The notes: a model not told the origin generated them from the letters alone. A stretch of DNA of 64,000 bases from Flavobacteriaceae bacterium UBA3339 (GCA_002360925.1 DERN01000011.1:130908-194907), one strand, 5' to 3'. Positions 1 through 8,555 are shown, numbered from the stretch's first letter. Numbers and translations: made by a program.

Positions 1-1
1 T

Positions 2-688
2 GGTGCTAAAATGTGGATTTCGAACGCTCCGTTTGCAGATATTGCAGTTGTTTGGGCAAAAAATGAAGAAGGTCGTATTCATGGATTAATTGTAGAACGC
101 GGAATGGCAGGTTTTACAACTCCAGAAACTCATAATAAATGGTCGTTAAGAGCATCAGCAACAGGTGAATTGATTTTCGACAATGTGAAAGTTCCGAAAG
201 AAAACTTATTACCTAACAAATCAGGATTAGGAGCTCCGCTTGGATGTTTAGATTCTGCTCGTTATGGTATTGCTTGGGGTGCAATTGGCGCAGCAATGGA
301 TTGTTACGACACAGCTCTACGTTACAGCAAAGAGCGTATTCAGTTCGACAGACCAATTGGTGCGTTTCAATTACAGCAAAAGAAATTAGCCGAAATGATT
401 ACCGAAATTACTAAAGCACAATTATTAACATGGCGTTTAGGTGTTTTACGTAATGAAGGACGTGCGACTTCTGCTCAAATTTCTATGGCAAAACGCAATA
501 ATGTTGCAATGGCTTTAGATGTTGCACGCGAAGCTCGTCAAATGTTAGGCGGAATGGGAATTACAGGAGAATACTCAATCATGCGCCATATGATGAATTT
601 AGAATCGGTTGTGACTTACGAAGGTACACACGACATTCACTTATTAATTACAGGTTTAGACGTTACAGGCTTAAATGCTTTTAAATAA
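2..688 (+). CDS. gcdH: Glutaryl-CoA dehydrogenase, C-terminal part (cut by window start)
   Basis: An acyl-CoA dehydrogenase family flavoenzyme, expected to oxidise and decarboxylate glutaryl-CoA to crotonyl-CoA in lysine/tryptophan breakdown. The reading frame is already open at base 2, so the first methionine in view (base 11) is internal and the N-terminal domain lies outside the window. The visible 228 residues hold the middle beta domain (WISNAPFADI, FSLRASATG-like stretch) and the C-terminal helical domain, with ARYGIAWGA, the flavin-contacting RIQFDRPIGAFQ, QMLGGMGI and the catalytic-base region TYEGTHDIH. These follow human GCDH closely, better than short-chain acyl-CoA dehydrogenases. 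A clear terminator follows. Confidence 0.9.
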   Translation, partial: GAKMWISNAPFADIAVVWAKNEEGRIHGLIVERGMAGFTTPETHNKWSLRASATGELIFDNVKVPKENLLPNKSGLGAPLGCLDSARYGIAWGAIGAAMDCYDTALRYSKERIQFDRPIGAFQLQQKKLAEMITEITKAQLLTWRLGVLRNEGRATSAQISMAKRNNVAMALDVAREARQMLGGMGITGEYSIMRHMMNLESVVTYEGTHDIHLLITGLDVTGLNAFK

Positions 689-697
689 TAGTCAAAT

Positions 698-727
698 AAA
701 AACTCCCAATAAATTGGGAGTTTTTTA
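698..727. terminator. Bidirectional hairpin terminator
   Basis: An inverted repeat (ACTCCCAAT / ATTGGGAGT) with a three-base loop is flanked by A and T runs, so it can end transcription of the glutaryl-CoA dehydrogenase gene on one strand and the small membrane-protein gene on the other. Confidence 0.8.
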
Positions 728-771
728 ATTCTATTCGTTACAATAAGCTATTTCGATTAACAAATCTTGCT

Positions 772-1098
772 TTACTTATATTCATCTTCTTCCTCGGCAT
801 CTTTGTAAATCTTAAAATATTTACTGTACCAAATCCAAAGTCCAATAACACTAAGAAAAACAACAATTAAAGTTTGATCTATCTTTTTCCAGCGATCAAA
901 TAAGTTGCTGCTCCAAATAATAAAAAGCACGCTTGCCGAAAGTATAACGTGAACAATTTGTATGTACATATAAATTTTATACTCTTCGTTCAGGTAAAAA
1001 GCTTTGTCATGAAAAACAAAAATCAAAAGTAAATACCCAATTATCAACAGAGTTAAAACCCATAACATCCATTTAATGCTTTTGTGCAAAGTTTTCAT
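772..1098 (-). CDS. Small three-helix membrane protein, unknown function
   Basis: A 108-residue protein with three predicted membrane helices (about residues 10-29, 41-62 and 76-95) and a strongly acidic tail (AEEEDEYK). I recognise no family motif. It stands alone between a shared terminator and a gene-free stretch of about 270 bases. On its strand a TACTTTTG box (1118-1125) lies just upstream and could be the -7 element, although no -33 element sits at the right distance. Composition and hydrophobicity look like a real gene; the function is unknown. Confidence 0.6.
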   Translation of the reverse strand: MKTLHKSIKWMLWVLTLLIIGYLLLIFVFHDKAFYLNEEYKIYMYIQIVHVILSASVLFIIWSSNLFDRWKKIDQTLIVVFLSVIGLWIWYSKYFKIYKDAEEEDEYK

Positions 1099-1224
1099 TT
1101 AATCTTCAAATATTGCACAAAAGTAAATAAATATTTGTTCCAATAAACATTTTCTATCTTTTTTACAATTAACATCCGAAATTGATATTCCAAAGACATT
1201 AAAATGTAATTCCACAATATGTTA

Positions 1225-1257
1225 TAAAAAAAACGAGATTATAATAACCTCGTCTTT
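1225..1257 (-). terminator. Terminator downstream of the ferredoxin gene
   Basis: An imperfect inverted repeat (ACGAGGTTAT / AATCTCGT on the minus strand) is followed on that strand by a run of seven T. It lies about 115 bases past the ferredoxin stop codon. The rest of 1099-1371 is A/T-rich and shows nothing else. Confidence 0.6.
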
Positions 1258-1371
1258 TCACTAAAATAAAATAAATCCAATAAAAGTATTCATTATTTAG
1301 CCCTAATTTTTTTCTATTTCGTATAAAAATAACAAAAAAAGCGAATCAAAACTAAAAAAATAAAAAAAACT

Positions 1372-1707
1372 TTAAGATTCAGGCGCCAACTCCACAATCA
1401 AACCATCTATTTCGGGCGTAATTGCTATTTGACATCCCAAACGACTGTTTTCTTTTACATTAAAAGCTTCCCAAAGCATAGCATCCTCATCCGGATTTTT
1501 TTCAGGCAATTCAACTTCGTCCTCGTTTAGAACATAACATTGACAAGAAGCACACATTGCCATTCCGCCACAAATACCAATCGTTCCTTCCTCAGCAAGT
1601 TCATATGCTCTTACCAATTCCATTACGTTCATATTCATGTCCGTTGGCGCATCAACAGTATGCGAATCGCCATTTCGATCTATAATTGTTATTTTAATAT
1701 CGTTCAT
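1372..1707 (-). CDS. 2Fe-2S ferredoxin, adrenodoxin type
   Basis: A 111-residue electron carrier. The cluster ligands are Cys46, Cys52, Cys55 and Cys92 in the pattern C-x5-C-x2-C ... LGC, typical of ISC/adrenodoxin-type ferredoxins rather than plant-type ones. Cys57 is an extra cysteine. The protein is very acidic, as usual for the family. It probably gives or takes electrons with the ferredoxin-NADP reductase encoded 3 kb away (4919-5977) and may serve Fe-S assembly together with the NifU-like and Mrp proteins nearby; that link is inferred from proximity only. A TATCTTTG -7 box lies 17 bases upstream of the start. Confidence 0.9.
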   Translation of the reverse strand: MNDIKITIIDRNGDSHTVDAPTDMNMNVMELVRAYELAEEGTIGICGGMAMCASCQCYVLNEDEVELPEKNPDEDAMLWEAFNVKENSRLGCQIAITPEIDGLIVELAPES

Positions 1708-1723
1708 AATAATGTGGTTTTTA

Positions 1724-1731
1724 CAAAGATA
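1724..1731 (-). promoter_or_regulatory. Probable -7 element of the ferredoxin gene
   Basis: TATCTTTG on the minus strand matches the Bacteroidota sigma-A -7 consensus TAnnTTTG and sits 17-24 bases upstream of the ferredoxin start. I see no good -33 TTG at the usual distance. Confidence 0.4.
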
Positions 1732-1828
1732 CTAATTCAAAATCCATTAATAAAACGAAACCATTTTTAATTACTTCTGTAACAATTGCATCGTTTTGAT
1801 TACTAATTTTATATAAAAAACTAATAAA

Positions 1829-2626
1829 ATGAATGCACACGAAATAGATTATCAAATTTTTGGAGAAGAAATGCAATTTATTGAAATTGAATTGGATCCG
1901 CAAGAAACCGTAGTTGCTCAAGCCGGGAGTTTTATGATGATGGACGACGGTATACAAATGGAAACAATTTTTGGTGATGGAAGCAAGCAAAACAGTGGAA
2001 TGTTCGATAAGGTTTTGAATGCCGGCAAACGTTGGATTACAGGCGAAGGTTTGTTTATGACTACTTTTACTAACATGAATTATGGAAAACGAAAAGTTTC
2101 GTTTGCTTCGCCTTATCCCGGAAAAATAATTTCTTTAGACTTACGAAGCTTAAACGGAAAATTCATTTGTCAAAAAGATGCTTTTCTTTGTGCAGCAAAA
2201 GGAGTTTCGGTTGGAATCGAATTCAATAAAAAATTAGGAACCGGATTATTTGGCGGCGAAGGTTTTATTATGCAGAAATTGGAAGGCGACGGTTTAGCTT
2301 TTATTCACGCCGGCGGAACATTACATAAACGTGATTTACAACCTGGCGAAGTTTTAAAAGTTGATACGGGTTGTATTGTTGGATTTACAAGCGGAGTTGA
2401 TTATGACATTCAGTTTGTTGGCGGAATTAAAAACACCATTTTTGGTGGTGAAGGTTTATTTTTCGCAACTTTACGAGGTCCGGGAACTGTTTATATTCAA
2501 TCACTTCCGTTTAGCAGATTAGCCGACAGAATTATTGCACTCGCTCCAAGTGCAGGCGGAAAAGGCAAAGAAGAAGGAAGCCTTTTAGGCGGTTTGGGCA
2601 GATTGTTAGATGGCGATAATAGATAA
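1829..2626 (+). CDS. AIM24 / TIGR00266 family protein
   Basis: A 265-residue protein of the widespread TIGR00266 family, related to mitochondrial AIM24, predicted to fold as a beta-helix-like trimer. The typical features are there: FIEIELDPQETVVAQAGSFM near the N-terminus, repeated G-G-E-G turns (FGGEGFIMQKLEGDG, FGGEGLFFATLRGPG), and a glycine-rich tail ending in a short charged peptide. No signal peptide or membrane helix is seen. The biochemical role of the family is not established. It is transcribed alone and ends at a bidirectional terminator. Confidence 0.85.
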   Translation: MNAHEIDYQIFGEEMQFIEIELDPQETVVAQAGSFMMMDDGIQMETIFGDGSKQNSGMFDKVLNAGKRWITGEGLFMTTFTNMNYGKRKVSFASPYPGKIISLDLRSLNGKFICQKDAFLCAAKGVSVGIEFNKKLGTGLFGGEGFIMQKLEGDGLAFIHAGGTLHKRDLQPGEVLKVDTGCIVGFTSGVDYDIQFVGGIKNTIFGGEGLFFATLRGPGTVYIQSLPFSRLADRIIALAPSAGGKGKEEGSLLGGLGRLLDGDNR

Positions 2627-2654
2627 AAAAACAGCTCAAATGAGCTGTTTTTTT
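2625..2654. terminator. Bidirectional terminator between convergent genes
   Basis: ACAGCTCA / TGAGCTGT stem with a two-base loop and A/T runs on both sides. The stop codon of the minus-strand ABC ATPase gene (2653-2655) lies in its flanking T run. Confidence 0.85.
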
Positions 2655-3357
2655 ATTCAACTGTTACATCGAAAAAAGCTGTTAATTCTTCAAAAGAATA
2701 TTCGTTTGTTTTAATATCTTTTATTATTCTTCCTTTTTCAAAACATACGATTCGTTCCGAAATTTCGAACGTGTGATTCAAATCGTGACTCGAAACTAAA
2801 AGCGTTGTTTGTTTGGTATCTGCAATGTTTTTCAAAATCTTTTTTAAACGGATTTGTGCTGTTGGATCTAAATTTGCAAAAGGTTCGTCTAAAACCACTA
2901 CTTTAGGACTTCCGATTAGAGCGCCAATAATTCCAACCTTTTTTTGATTTCCTTTTGACAAATCGCGAATGAATTTGTTCTTTCCTAAAATTTCATCATT
3001 AAAAAAATCGGCATAATGTTTTATGAATTCATCAACCTGAACTTTCGATTGATTTCGTAATTCGCCCAAGAAATAAAAATATTCTTCGCACGTAAGATAT
3101 CCAATTAAAAAGCTATCGTCGAGAAAAGCAGTTGTAAAGGTTTTCCAATCTTCGCTTTTATTTACCACAACTTCGTTATTTTGAACAAATCCTTGTGAAG
3201 GCTCAATCAAATCAAGTAACAAACTAAAAAAAGTTGTTTTTCCTGCACCATTATTTCCTACCAGACCAAAACTTTGTCCGGTTGGGATTTCTAAATTCGG
3301 CAAATCTAAGACAATTGAATTACCGTATATTTTCTTTAAATTTTGAACACTAATCAT
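2653..3357 (-). CDS. ABC exporter ATP-binding subunit (partner of DUF5687 permease)
   Basis: A 234-residue ABC ATPase. Walker A is GNNGAGKT (34-41), the signature is the variant LSKGN (133-137), and Walker B is VVVLDEP (153-159), followed by a switch histidine in SSHDL. It should power export through the membrane subunit encoded one base upstream (3359-4822), so the two form an operon. The Q-loop region and length match ABC-2 type exporters. The substrate is unknown. The LSKGN signature, rather than LSGGQ, is common in this exporter class. Confidence 0.9.
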   Translation of the reverse strand: MISVQNLKKIYGNSIVLDLPNLEIPTGQSFGLVGNNGAGKTTFFSLLLDLIEPSQGFVQNNEVVVNKSEDWKTFTTAFLDDSFLIGYLTCEEYFYFLGELRNQSKVQVDEFIKHYADFFNDEILGKNKFIRDLSKGNQKKVGIIGALIGSPKVVVLDEPFANLDPTAQIRLKKILKNIADTKQTTLLVSSHDLNHTFEISERIVCFEKGRIIKDIKTNEYSFEELTAFFDVTVE

Positions 3358-3358
3358 A

Positions 3359-4822
3359 TTATTTATAAGCTTTTAATGTGGTGTATTTTTGTTTTTTGTA
3401 CAGTTTTTCGATTAAATCGAACATAAATTTCTTTAATAAAATCCCGACTAATCCAATAGCAATAAAAACGATGATTGCAATTTCGAATTCTAAAAATGCT
3501 GTTAGAATAAAGTAAATAATCATAGGCGCTAAAACCGTTGGAATACTTAATAACATGGTTTGAATATTAAATGCTTTTGTATCTCCAAATGCATTTTTAT
3601 TGCTTGTTAAATCTATTTTTGTTCGAACATAAGCGCCAATTATCAACGATAAATAACAGTTCCAGCCAATATTATAAAATCCGACAGCAATAATGGTTAC
3701 ATATACATTCCATCCAAAATAAATATAGAAACTTGCCAAAACCATAGAAACCAATGTTCCTAAAACCATGATTAACCATTTTGATTCTAGATATCGTCTG
3801 TACGGGATATTTTGCGTCATCATTAACGGATAATAACTGCTGTCCCAACTTGGAACGTATTGTCCAAACATTAACATAAATCCGCCTGTAACCATGATTC
3901 CTGAAAGAATTACGAAGGTTGATCCATCAAATGCTCCGGAAGGATTTACTAAAAAGAATAATCCATAAAGTAAAAACGCTAAACTCATAAACAAAACGGT
4001 TCTTGTACGCTTGTTTCGGGTTAAAAGTTTTAAATCTAATTTTAAAAACGGAGCCAATGTTCCGAAACGATTCAAGAAGTTTAAATCGTAATATTTATAG
4101 GTTTCCTTTTTCTGAACAATCGAACTTTCTAACGAAAGATTTTTAAAATAAAAACTATAACACGATTTTACCAATACAAATAAATAAATGGCAATAGGAA
4201 AAATCGTCCAGAAATTGTTAAATAAGAAAGAGAAAACCGGCTGCGTATATTTGGTTACTTCGAAATATCCGAAATAATCTAATCCTAATAAACCGGAAAA
4301 AATGATCAAAAACGGAATTGCGATTTTATTCACATGATTCAGTAATTGCACTAAATAACAATTGGCCAAAAGTAACATGGTGTACGATAAGGTAAAAATA
4401 ATGCTTAGAAACACATCGGATTTCTGAATTATCAACTGAATTAAAACAGCAATACCCATTGCCAGATTAACAAAATTGAAAAACGAAAACGAAGATTTTA
4501 GCAAGCTATATAATACAATTGTTTTTTTACGAACGTTTTGCACCAATAAAGGTTTAATGTGCGCCGTTGGCATTTTTTGAAAAAAGAAACGAACGATTAA
4601 ATCAGCAACCCAAAAATAAATTGCGTATTTAAAAAAGGTTTCAACCGGATTTTGATTATTCTCCTCTCCTATTTTAAAAACCGCGAAAGACATTGCGAAC
4701 ATGATAATAAAATAACATATTCCGAAATAAGCTTTTCCCAATCCCATTAAAATGGTTTGCGCTAAGTTTCCCTTTCGCTTAAACGATTTCCATTCTAACT
4801 GAGCCAATAGTTTATAATTCAT
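3359..4822 (-). CDS. ABC exporter permease, DUF5687 family
   Basis: A 487-residue membrane protein with about 11-12 hydrophobic helices and no signal peptide, resembling the Bacteroidota-specific DUF5687 family that is always coupled to an ABC ATPase. The N-terminal LLAQLEWKSFKRKGN stretch and the central GQYVPSWDSSYYPLMMTQ stretch are the parts I use for the assignment. It is the first gene of a two-gene operon with the ATPase. No substrate can be read from the sequence. Confidence 0.8.
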   Translation of the reverse strand: MNYKLLAQLEWKSFKRKGNLAQTILMGLGKAYFGICYFIIMFAMSFAVFKIGEENNQNPVETFFKYAIYFWVADLIVRFFFQKMPTAHIKPLLVQNVRKKTIVLYSLLKSSFSFFNFVNLAMGIAVLIQLIIQKSDVFLSIIFTLSYTMLLLANCYLVQLLNHVNKIAIPFLIIFSGLLGLDYFGYFEVTKYTQPVFSFLFNNFWTIFPIAIYLFVLVKSCYSFYFKNLSLESSIVQKKETYKYYDLNFLNRFGTLAPFLKLDLKLLTRNKRTRTVLFMSLAFLLYGLFFLVNPSGAFDGSTFVILSGIMVTGGFMLMFGQYVPSWDSSYYPLMMTQNIPYRRYLESKWLIMVLGTLVSMVLASFYIYFGWNVYVTIIAVGFYNIGWNCYLSLIIGAYVRTKIDLTSNKNAFGDTKAFNIQTMLLSIPTVLAPMIIYFILTAFLEFEIAIIVFIAIGLVGILLKKFMFDLIEKLYKKQKYTTLKAYK

Positions 4823-4863
4823 ACTCGTTTTTATTTTGTAAGTATACGTTTTTAAAAAATGTT

Positions 4864-4899
4864 ACAAAAAAAGAGCATGTAAAATCTACATGCTCTTTT
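4864..4899 (-). terminator. Terminator of the ferredoxin-NADP reductase gene
   Basis: Twelve-base inverted repeat AAAGAGCATGTA / TACATGCTCTTT with a five-base loop. On the minus strand it is followed by a T run. Confidence 0.85.
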
Positions 4900-4918
4900 A
4901 AATATGTTTAAAAACAAT

Positions 4919-5977
4919 TTATTCAATTGCCTTTACTACTGCTTTTTCGGCTTCTTTTCGCGTTCCGTCAAAACCTTCAACTCCTGAAACGGTTGTATAT
5001 TTTAATACGTATTTTTTACCAGGATTTAAACGATTGTAAACCGACTGACACATTAAAGTTGCTTCGTGAAATCCGCATAAAATCAATTTCAATTTCCCCG
5101 GATAAGTATTGATATCGCCAATTGCGTAAATTCCTTCGATATTGGTTTGATAATCTAACGCATTGTTTACTTTAATGGCATTTTTTTCGATTTCCAATCC
5201 CCAATTTGCAATGGGACCCAATTTAGGAGTTAATCCAAATAACGGAATGAAATAGTCGGTTTCAACTTTTCTTGTCGAAGTACCTCCATCAAATGATAAG
5301 GTAACGGCTTCTACTTTTTCGCTTCCGTGAATTTCGGTTACTTCGGCAGGCGTAATCAAATTGATTTTACCTTCTTTTTTTAATATCTGAGCTTTTTCAA
5401 CCGAATCTAAAGCTCCTCTAAACTCATTTCGTCTGTGAACTAAAGTTACAGATTTTGCAACATCTGCCAAGAAAATACTCCAATCTAAAGCTGAATCTCC
5501 ACCGCCGGCAATAACCACTTTTTTATTTCGGAACATTTCCGGATTCTTTACAAAATATTCAACTCCTTTATCTTCGTAGAATTGCAATCCTTCAATAATT
5601 GGTTTTCTAGGTTCAAAACTTCCTAATCCGCCAGCAATCGCAACCGCTTTAGCATGATGTTTAGTTCCTTTATTTGTTGTAACAATAAATGTTCCGTCTT
5701 CTAATTTATCTATTGTTTCAGCAATTTCGTTTAAAGTAAATCCTGGTTCAAATTGCTTTATCTGCTCCATTAAATTATCAACCAATTCTGCAGCTCCAAC
5801 TGTTGGATAACCGGGAATATCGAAAATGGGTTTTTTAGGATAAAGTTCTGTAAGTTGTCCTCCGGGTTGAGGCAAGCCATCAATTAAATGGCATTTTAGT
5901 TTCAATAATCCGGCTTCAAATACCGCAAAAAGTCCTGTTGGTCCTGCACCGATTATTAATATATCTGTTGTAATCAT
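4919..5977 (-). CDS. Ferredoxin--NADP(+) reductase, thioredoxin-reductase-like type
   Basis: A 352-residue flavoprotein that moves electrons between NADPH and ferredoxin. The FAD motif GAGPTG is at residues 10-15, the NADP-site motif GGGDSALD is at about 158-165, and a YAIGDI segment near the C-terminus binds FAD. It lacks the CxxC pair of true thioredoxin reductase (trxB is at 59283-60233), which marks it as the YumC/TrxR-like FNR class. The open frame extends to 6019, but I place the start at 5977 because the FAD motif then follows directly (MITTDILIIGAG); the upstream stretch has no similarity. Likely partner: the 2Fe-2S ferredoxin at 1372-1707. Confidence 0.88.
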   Translation of the reverse strand: MITTDILIIGAGPTGLFAVFEAGLLKLKCHLIDGLPQPGGQLTELYPKKPIFDIPGYPTVGAAELVDNLMEQIKQFEPGFTLNEIAETIDKLEDGTFIVTTNKGTKHHAKAVAIAGGLGSFEPRKPIIEGLQFYEDKGVEYFVKNPEMFRNKKVVIAGGGDSALDWSIFLADVAKSVTLVHRRNEFRGALDSVEKAQILKKEGKINLITPAEVTEIHGSEKVEAVTLSFDGGTSTRKVETDYFIPLFGLTPKLGPIANWGLEIEKNAIKVNNALDYQTNIEGIYAIGDINTYPGKLKLILCGFHEATLMCQSVYNRLNPGKKYVLKYTTVSGVEGFDGTRKEAEKAVVKAIE

Positions 5978-6017
5978 AAGATTATAATTTTGCTCAAAAT
6001 TACAAGCAATAACGCAC

Positions 6018-6048
6018 AAAAACAGTGATAAATATCATTATCACCGTT
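6018..6048 (-). terminator. Terminator downstream of the NifU-like gene
   Basis: Inverted repeat with stem GTGATA / TATCAC extended by AAC/GTT across one bulged position, followed by a T run on the minus strand. It separates the NifU-like gene from the reductase gene. Confidence 0.55.
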
Positions 6049-6074
6049 CTTGTACTTATTTTATGTAATTGTAA

Positions 6075-6314
6075 TTAACTAATATTTTCGACCGTTTCAA
6101 TTTCCGGAGCAAATTTTTTAATAGTAGTTTCTACTCCTGCTTTTAACGTCATTTGGTTCACGCTACATGCAATGCAAGCTCCTTCTAAACGCACTTTTAC
6201 GTGTTTATCGTCTTCGATTGAAATTAGCGTGATATCGCCACCGTCTGATTTTAAAAACGGACGAATTTCTTCCAAAGCTTTCTCTACATTCTCTCTAATG
6301 GTTTCTGAACTCAT
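6075..6314 (-). CDS. NifU-family Fe-S scaffold/carrier (C-terminal domain type)
   Basis: A 79-residue protein made only of the NifU C-terminal domain. It carries the conserved CIAC motif (Cys47, Cys50) that binds an Fe-S cluster at a dimer interface, and the usual RPFLKSDGGDI segment. It has no A-type N-terminal domain, so it is not full NfuA. It starts 26 bases after the mrp stop codon on the same strand, so the two are probably one transcription unit for Fe-S cluster delivery. Confidence 0.9.
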   Translation of the reverse strand: MSSETIRENVEKALEEIRPFLKSDGGDITLISIEDDKHVKVRLEGACIACSVNQMTLKAGVETTIKKFAPEIETVENIS

Positions 6315-6340
6315 GTTTCGTACTGTATTAATTTAGAAAC

Positions 6341-7468
6341 TTATTTTTTCACAGCAGAACATCCCGCCATTGTTGTAATTTTAACAGCCTCGGTTGGTGG
6401 AAGCGAATCATTTCGCTTCACTACCTGTTCTACTGTATTTCGTGCAATTGTTACGAAAGCTTCTGCAACTGGCGAACCTTCTTGCAACGCAGCCGGACGA
6501 CCGTAATCTCCTGCTTCGCGAATACTTTGCACAATTGGAACTTCGCCCAAGAACGGAACATTTAAATCTTCTGAAAGATTTTTAGCTCCTTCTTGCCCAA
6601 AGATGTAATATTTGTTTGTAGGAAGTTCTTCTGGAGTAAAATATGCCATATTTTCTACAACACCCAATACAGGAATATTGACCGCTTCGGCCATAAACAT
6701 AGAAACTCCTTTTTTAGCATCGGCCAAAGCAACCGCTTGCGGTGTACTTACCACAACCGCTCCTGTAATTGGCAACGATTGCATTAACGATAAATGAATA
6801 TCGCCTGTTCCCGGAGGAAGATCTAACAACAAGAAATCTAATTCGCCCCAATCTGCATCAAAAATCATTTGATTTAATGCTTTTGCAGCCATAGGTCCGC
6901 GCCAAATTACCGCTTGATCTGGACTTGTAAAAAATCCGATCGACAATAATTCTACTCCGTAACTAACAATAGGTTTCATTTTAGATTTTCCTTCAACTTC
7001 TACCGAAATAGGTTTCGATTTTTCAACATCGAACATAATTGGCATTGAAGGTCCGTAAATATCAGCATCTAAAATTCCTACTTTAAAGCCCATATTTGCA
7101 AGCGTAACCGCTAAATTTGCTGTAACTGTTGATTTACCAACACCGCCTTTACCAGAAGAAACAGCAATAATATTGCTAATTCCCGGAATAGATTTTCCTT
7201 TAATTTCAGGCTTTTCCGGAGATTCAACTTTAATATTTACTTTTACTTTGGCTTTTTCGTAGATTTTTTCATGAATTACTTTCATAATATCTACTTCGGC
7301 TCTTTTCTTTATGTGTAAAGCCGGATTGTTCAAAACAACATCTACAACAACTTCGTCTCCGAAAGTCATTACGTTTTGAATTACTCCGCTTTCTACCATA
7401 TTTTTCCCGTCACCTGCAACAGAAATTGTTTCTAATGCAGCTAATATTTCTTTGCGATCTAATTTCAT
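6341..7468 (-). CDS. mrp: Mrp/ApbC-type Fe-S cluster carrier ATPase
   Basis: A 375-residue protein with an N-terminal MIP18/DUF59 domain (about 1-85) and a ParA/MinD-type ATPase domain. The deviant Walker A GKGGVGKST is at 106-114, with DADIYGPSMP and LLDLPPGTGD following. The family hands Fe-S clusters to apoproteins. The usual CxxC that bridges a cluster at the dimer interface is absent: the segment after VVENMAYF reads TPEELPTNKYY, and the only cysteine is Cys370 near the C-terminus. This form seems typical of Bacteroidota. It is cotranscribed with the NifU-like gene. A TATCTTTG box lies about 56 bases upstream. Confidence 0.9.
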   Translation of the reverse strand: MKLDRKEILAALETISVAGDGKNMVESGVIQNVMTFGDEVVVDVVLNNPALHIKKRAEVDIMKVIHEKIYEKAKVKVNIKVESPEKPEIKGKSIPGISNIIAVSSGKGGVGKSTVTANLAVTLANMGFKVGILDADIYGPSMPIMFDVEKSKPISVEVEGKSKMKPIVSYGVELLSIGFFTSPDQAVIWRGPMAAKALNQMIFDADWGELDFLLLDLPPGTGDIHLSLMQSLPITGAVVVSTPQAVALADAKKGVSMFMAEAVNIPVLGVVENMAYFTPEELPTNKYYIFGQEGAKNLSEDLNVPFLGEVPIVQSIREAGDYGRPAALQEGSPVAEAFVTIARNTVEQVVKRNDSLPPTEAVKITTMAGCSAVKK

Positions 7469-7523
7469 TTTTAGATTATAGAATACTTAAGTTGAATAAC
7501 TTATATAGATTAAGTTTAAACAA

Positions 7524-7531
7524 CAAAGATA
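7524..7531 (-). promoter_or_regulatory. Probable -7 element of mrp
   Basis: TATCTTTG on the minus strand, matching TAnnTTTG, lies 56 bases upstream of the mrp start. There is no clear -33 partner. Confidence 0.4.
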
Positions 7532-7699
7532 GCGAGATTTTATGACTCCTTAAAGTTAATTGATTGATAAAAACTATCGCTTTATAGTTTCTAGCAAGAA
7601 AGAATTATTTTTTTTGAGATTCTTTAAGGTAATTTTAATATTCTTTTTAAAACGATTTGAATAAAAAAAGCCTAATTTTATAGAAAAGAAAAATAAATT

Positions 7700-8200
7700 A
7701 TGGCACAAATCACATTTAAAGGAAATCCAATTCAAACAGAAGGGAATTTACCAAATGTAGGAACAAAAGCTCCTGAATTTAATTTAACAGCGGGCGATTT
7801 AAGTACAAAATCATTGAACGATTATAAAGGAAAAAACGTTGTTTTAAATATTTTCCCAAGTGTTGACACAGGTGTTTGCGCGCAATCGGTTCGTACGTTT
7901 AACCAAGAAGTATCTTCGGCTCCAAATACGGTTGTTTTATGTATTTCGAAAGATTTACCTTTTGCACTTTCACGTTTTTGTGCTGCAGAAGGATTAGAAA
8001 ATGTAGTAACACTTTCGGACTTTAAAAACGATGATTTTACAAAAGCATATGGCGTAAAAATGGCAGATGGACCTTTAAACGGTTTGTTAAGTCGTGCTGT
8101 TGTGGTAATTAATCCGGAAGGGACTATTGTTTACAACGAACAAGTTCCTGAAATTACACAAGAACCTGATTACAATCATGCATTAAATGCTTTGAAATAA
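7700..8200 (+). CDS. tpx: Thiol peroxidase, atypical 2-Cys peroxiredoxin
   Basis: A 166-residue peroxiredoxin that reduces hydrogen and lipid peroxides using thioredoxin. The peroxidatic Cys60 is in SVDTGVC and the resolving Cys94 is in ALSRFC, one residue off from E. coli Tpx numbering (61 and 95). It is full length. Reducing power would come from thioredoxin and the TrxB encoded at 59283-60233. It is a single-gene unit ending at a strong bidirectional terminator. Confidence 0.95.
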   Translation: MAQITFKGNPIQTEGNLPNVGTKAPEFNLTAGDLSTKSLNDYKGKNVVLNIFPSVDTGVCAQSVRTFNQEVSSAPNTVVLCISKDLPFALSRFCAAEGLENVVTLSDFKNDDFTKAYGVKMADGPLNGLLSRAVVVINPEGTIVYNEQVPEITQEPDYNHALNALK

Positions 8201-8204
8201 AACA

Positions 8205-8234
8205 AAAAAATCGATCTTAAAGATCGATTTTTTT
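8205..8234. terminator. Bidirectional terminator between tpx and the ATL operon
   Basis: ATCGATCT / AGATCGAT stem with a three-base loop, flanked by seven A and eight T. The minus-strand gene stops inside the T run (8233-8235). Confidence 0.85.
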
Positions 8235-8547
8235 ATGGTTCCCAAAAATATTGTTCAAAATTCTGAACAACATTATCCTTAACTTTTATTCCTTCGCTTT
8301 CTAATAATTGCTGCATTAAATTGGTTCCTTGAAAATGATGTTTCCCAGTTAAAACTCCTTTTCTATTTACAACTCGATGTGCCGGAATTTCTTCATTCCC
8401 AAAAGACGCATTTAAAGCGTAACCAACCATTCGAGCCGATTTTGGCGCTCCAATCTTTTTGGCAATTGCTCCGTAAGTTGTAATCTTTCCGTATGGAATC
8501 TGTTTAACTATTTCATAAACTTTCTGAAAAAAATCTTTCCCTTCCAT
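8233..8547 (-). CDS. Alkyltransferase-like (ATL) protein, MGMT family without catalytic cysteine
   Basis: A 104-residue protein equal to the DNA-binding domain of O6-alkylguanine-DNA alkyltransferases. The active-site motif PCHRV of repair enzymes reads PAHRV here (Pro55-Ala56-His57-Arg58-Val59), so it cannot take up the alkyl group. The ARMVGYAL helix-turn-helix arginine-finger segment and RKGVLTG are kept. Known ATL proteins bind alkylated guanine and recruit nucleotide excision repair; I infer that role here. It is the last gene of a three-gene operon after trmB and a LysE-like gene, eight bases after the latter. Confidence 0.85.
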   Translation of the reverse strand: MEGKDFFQKVYEIVKQIPYGKITTYGAIAKKIGAPKSARMVGYALNASFGNEEIPAHRVVNRKGVLTGKHHFQGTNLMQQLLESEGIKVKDNVVQNFEQYFWEP

Positions 8548-8555
8548 TTATTGCA

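Noticed and set aside
5978..6019. N-terminal extension of the ferredoxin-NADP reductase
   Set aside because: The FAD motif starts right after the ATG at 5977; the extra 14 residues show no family similarity.
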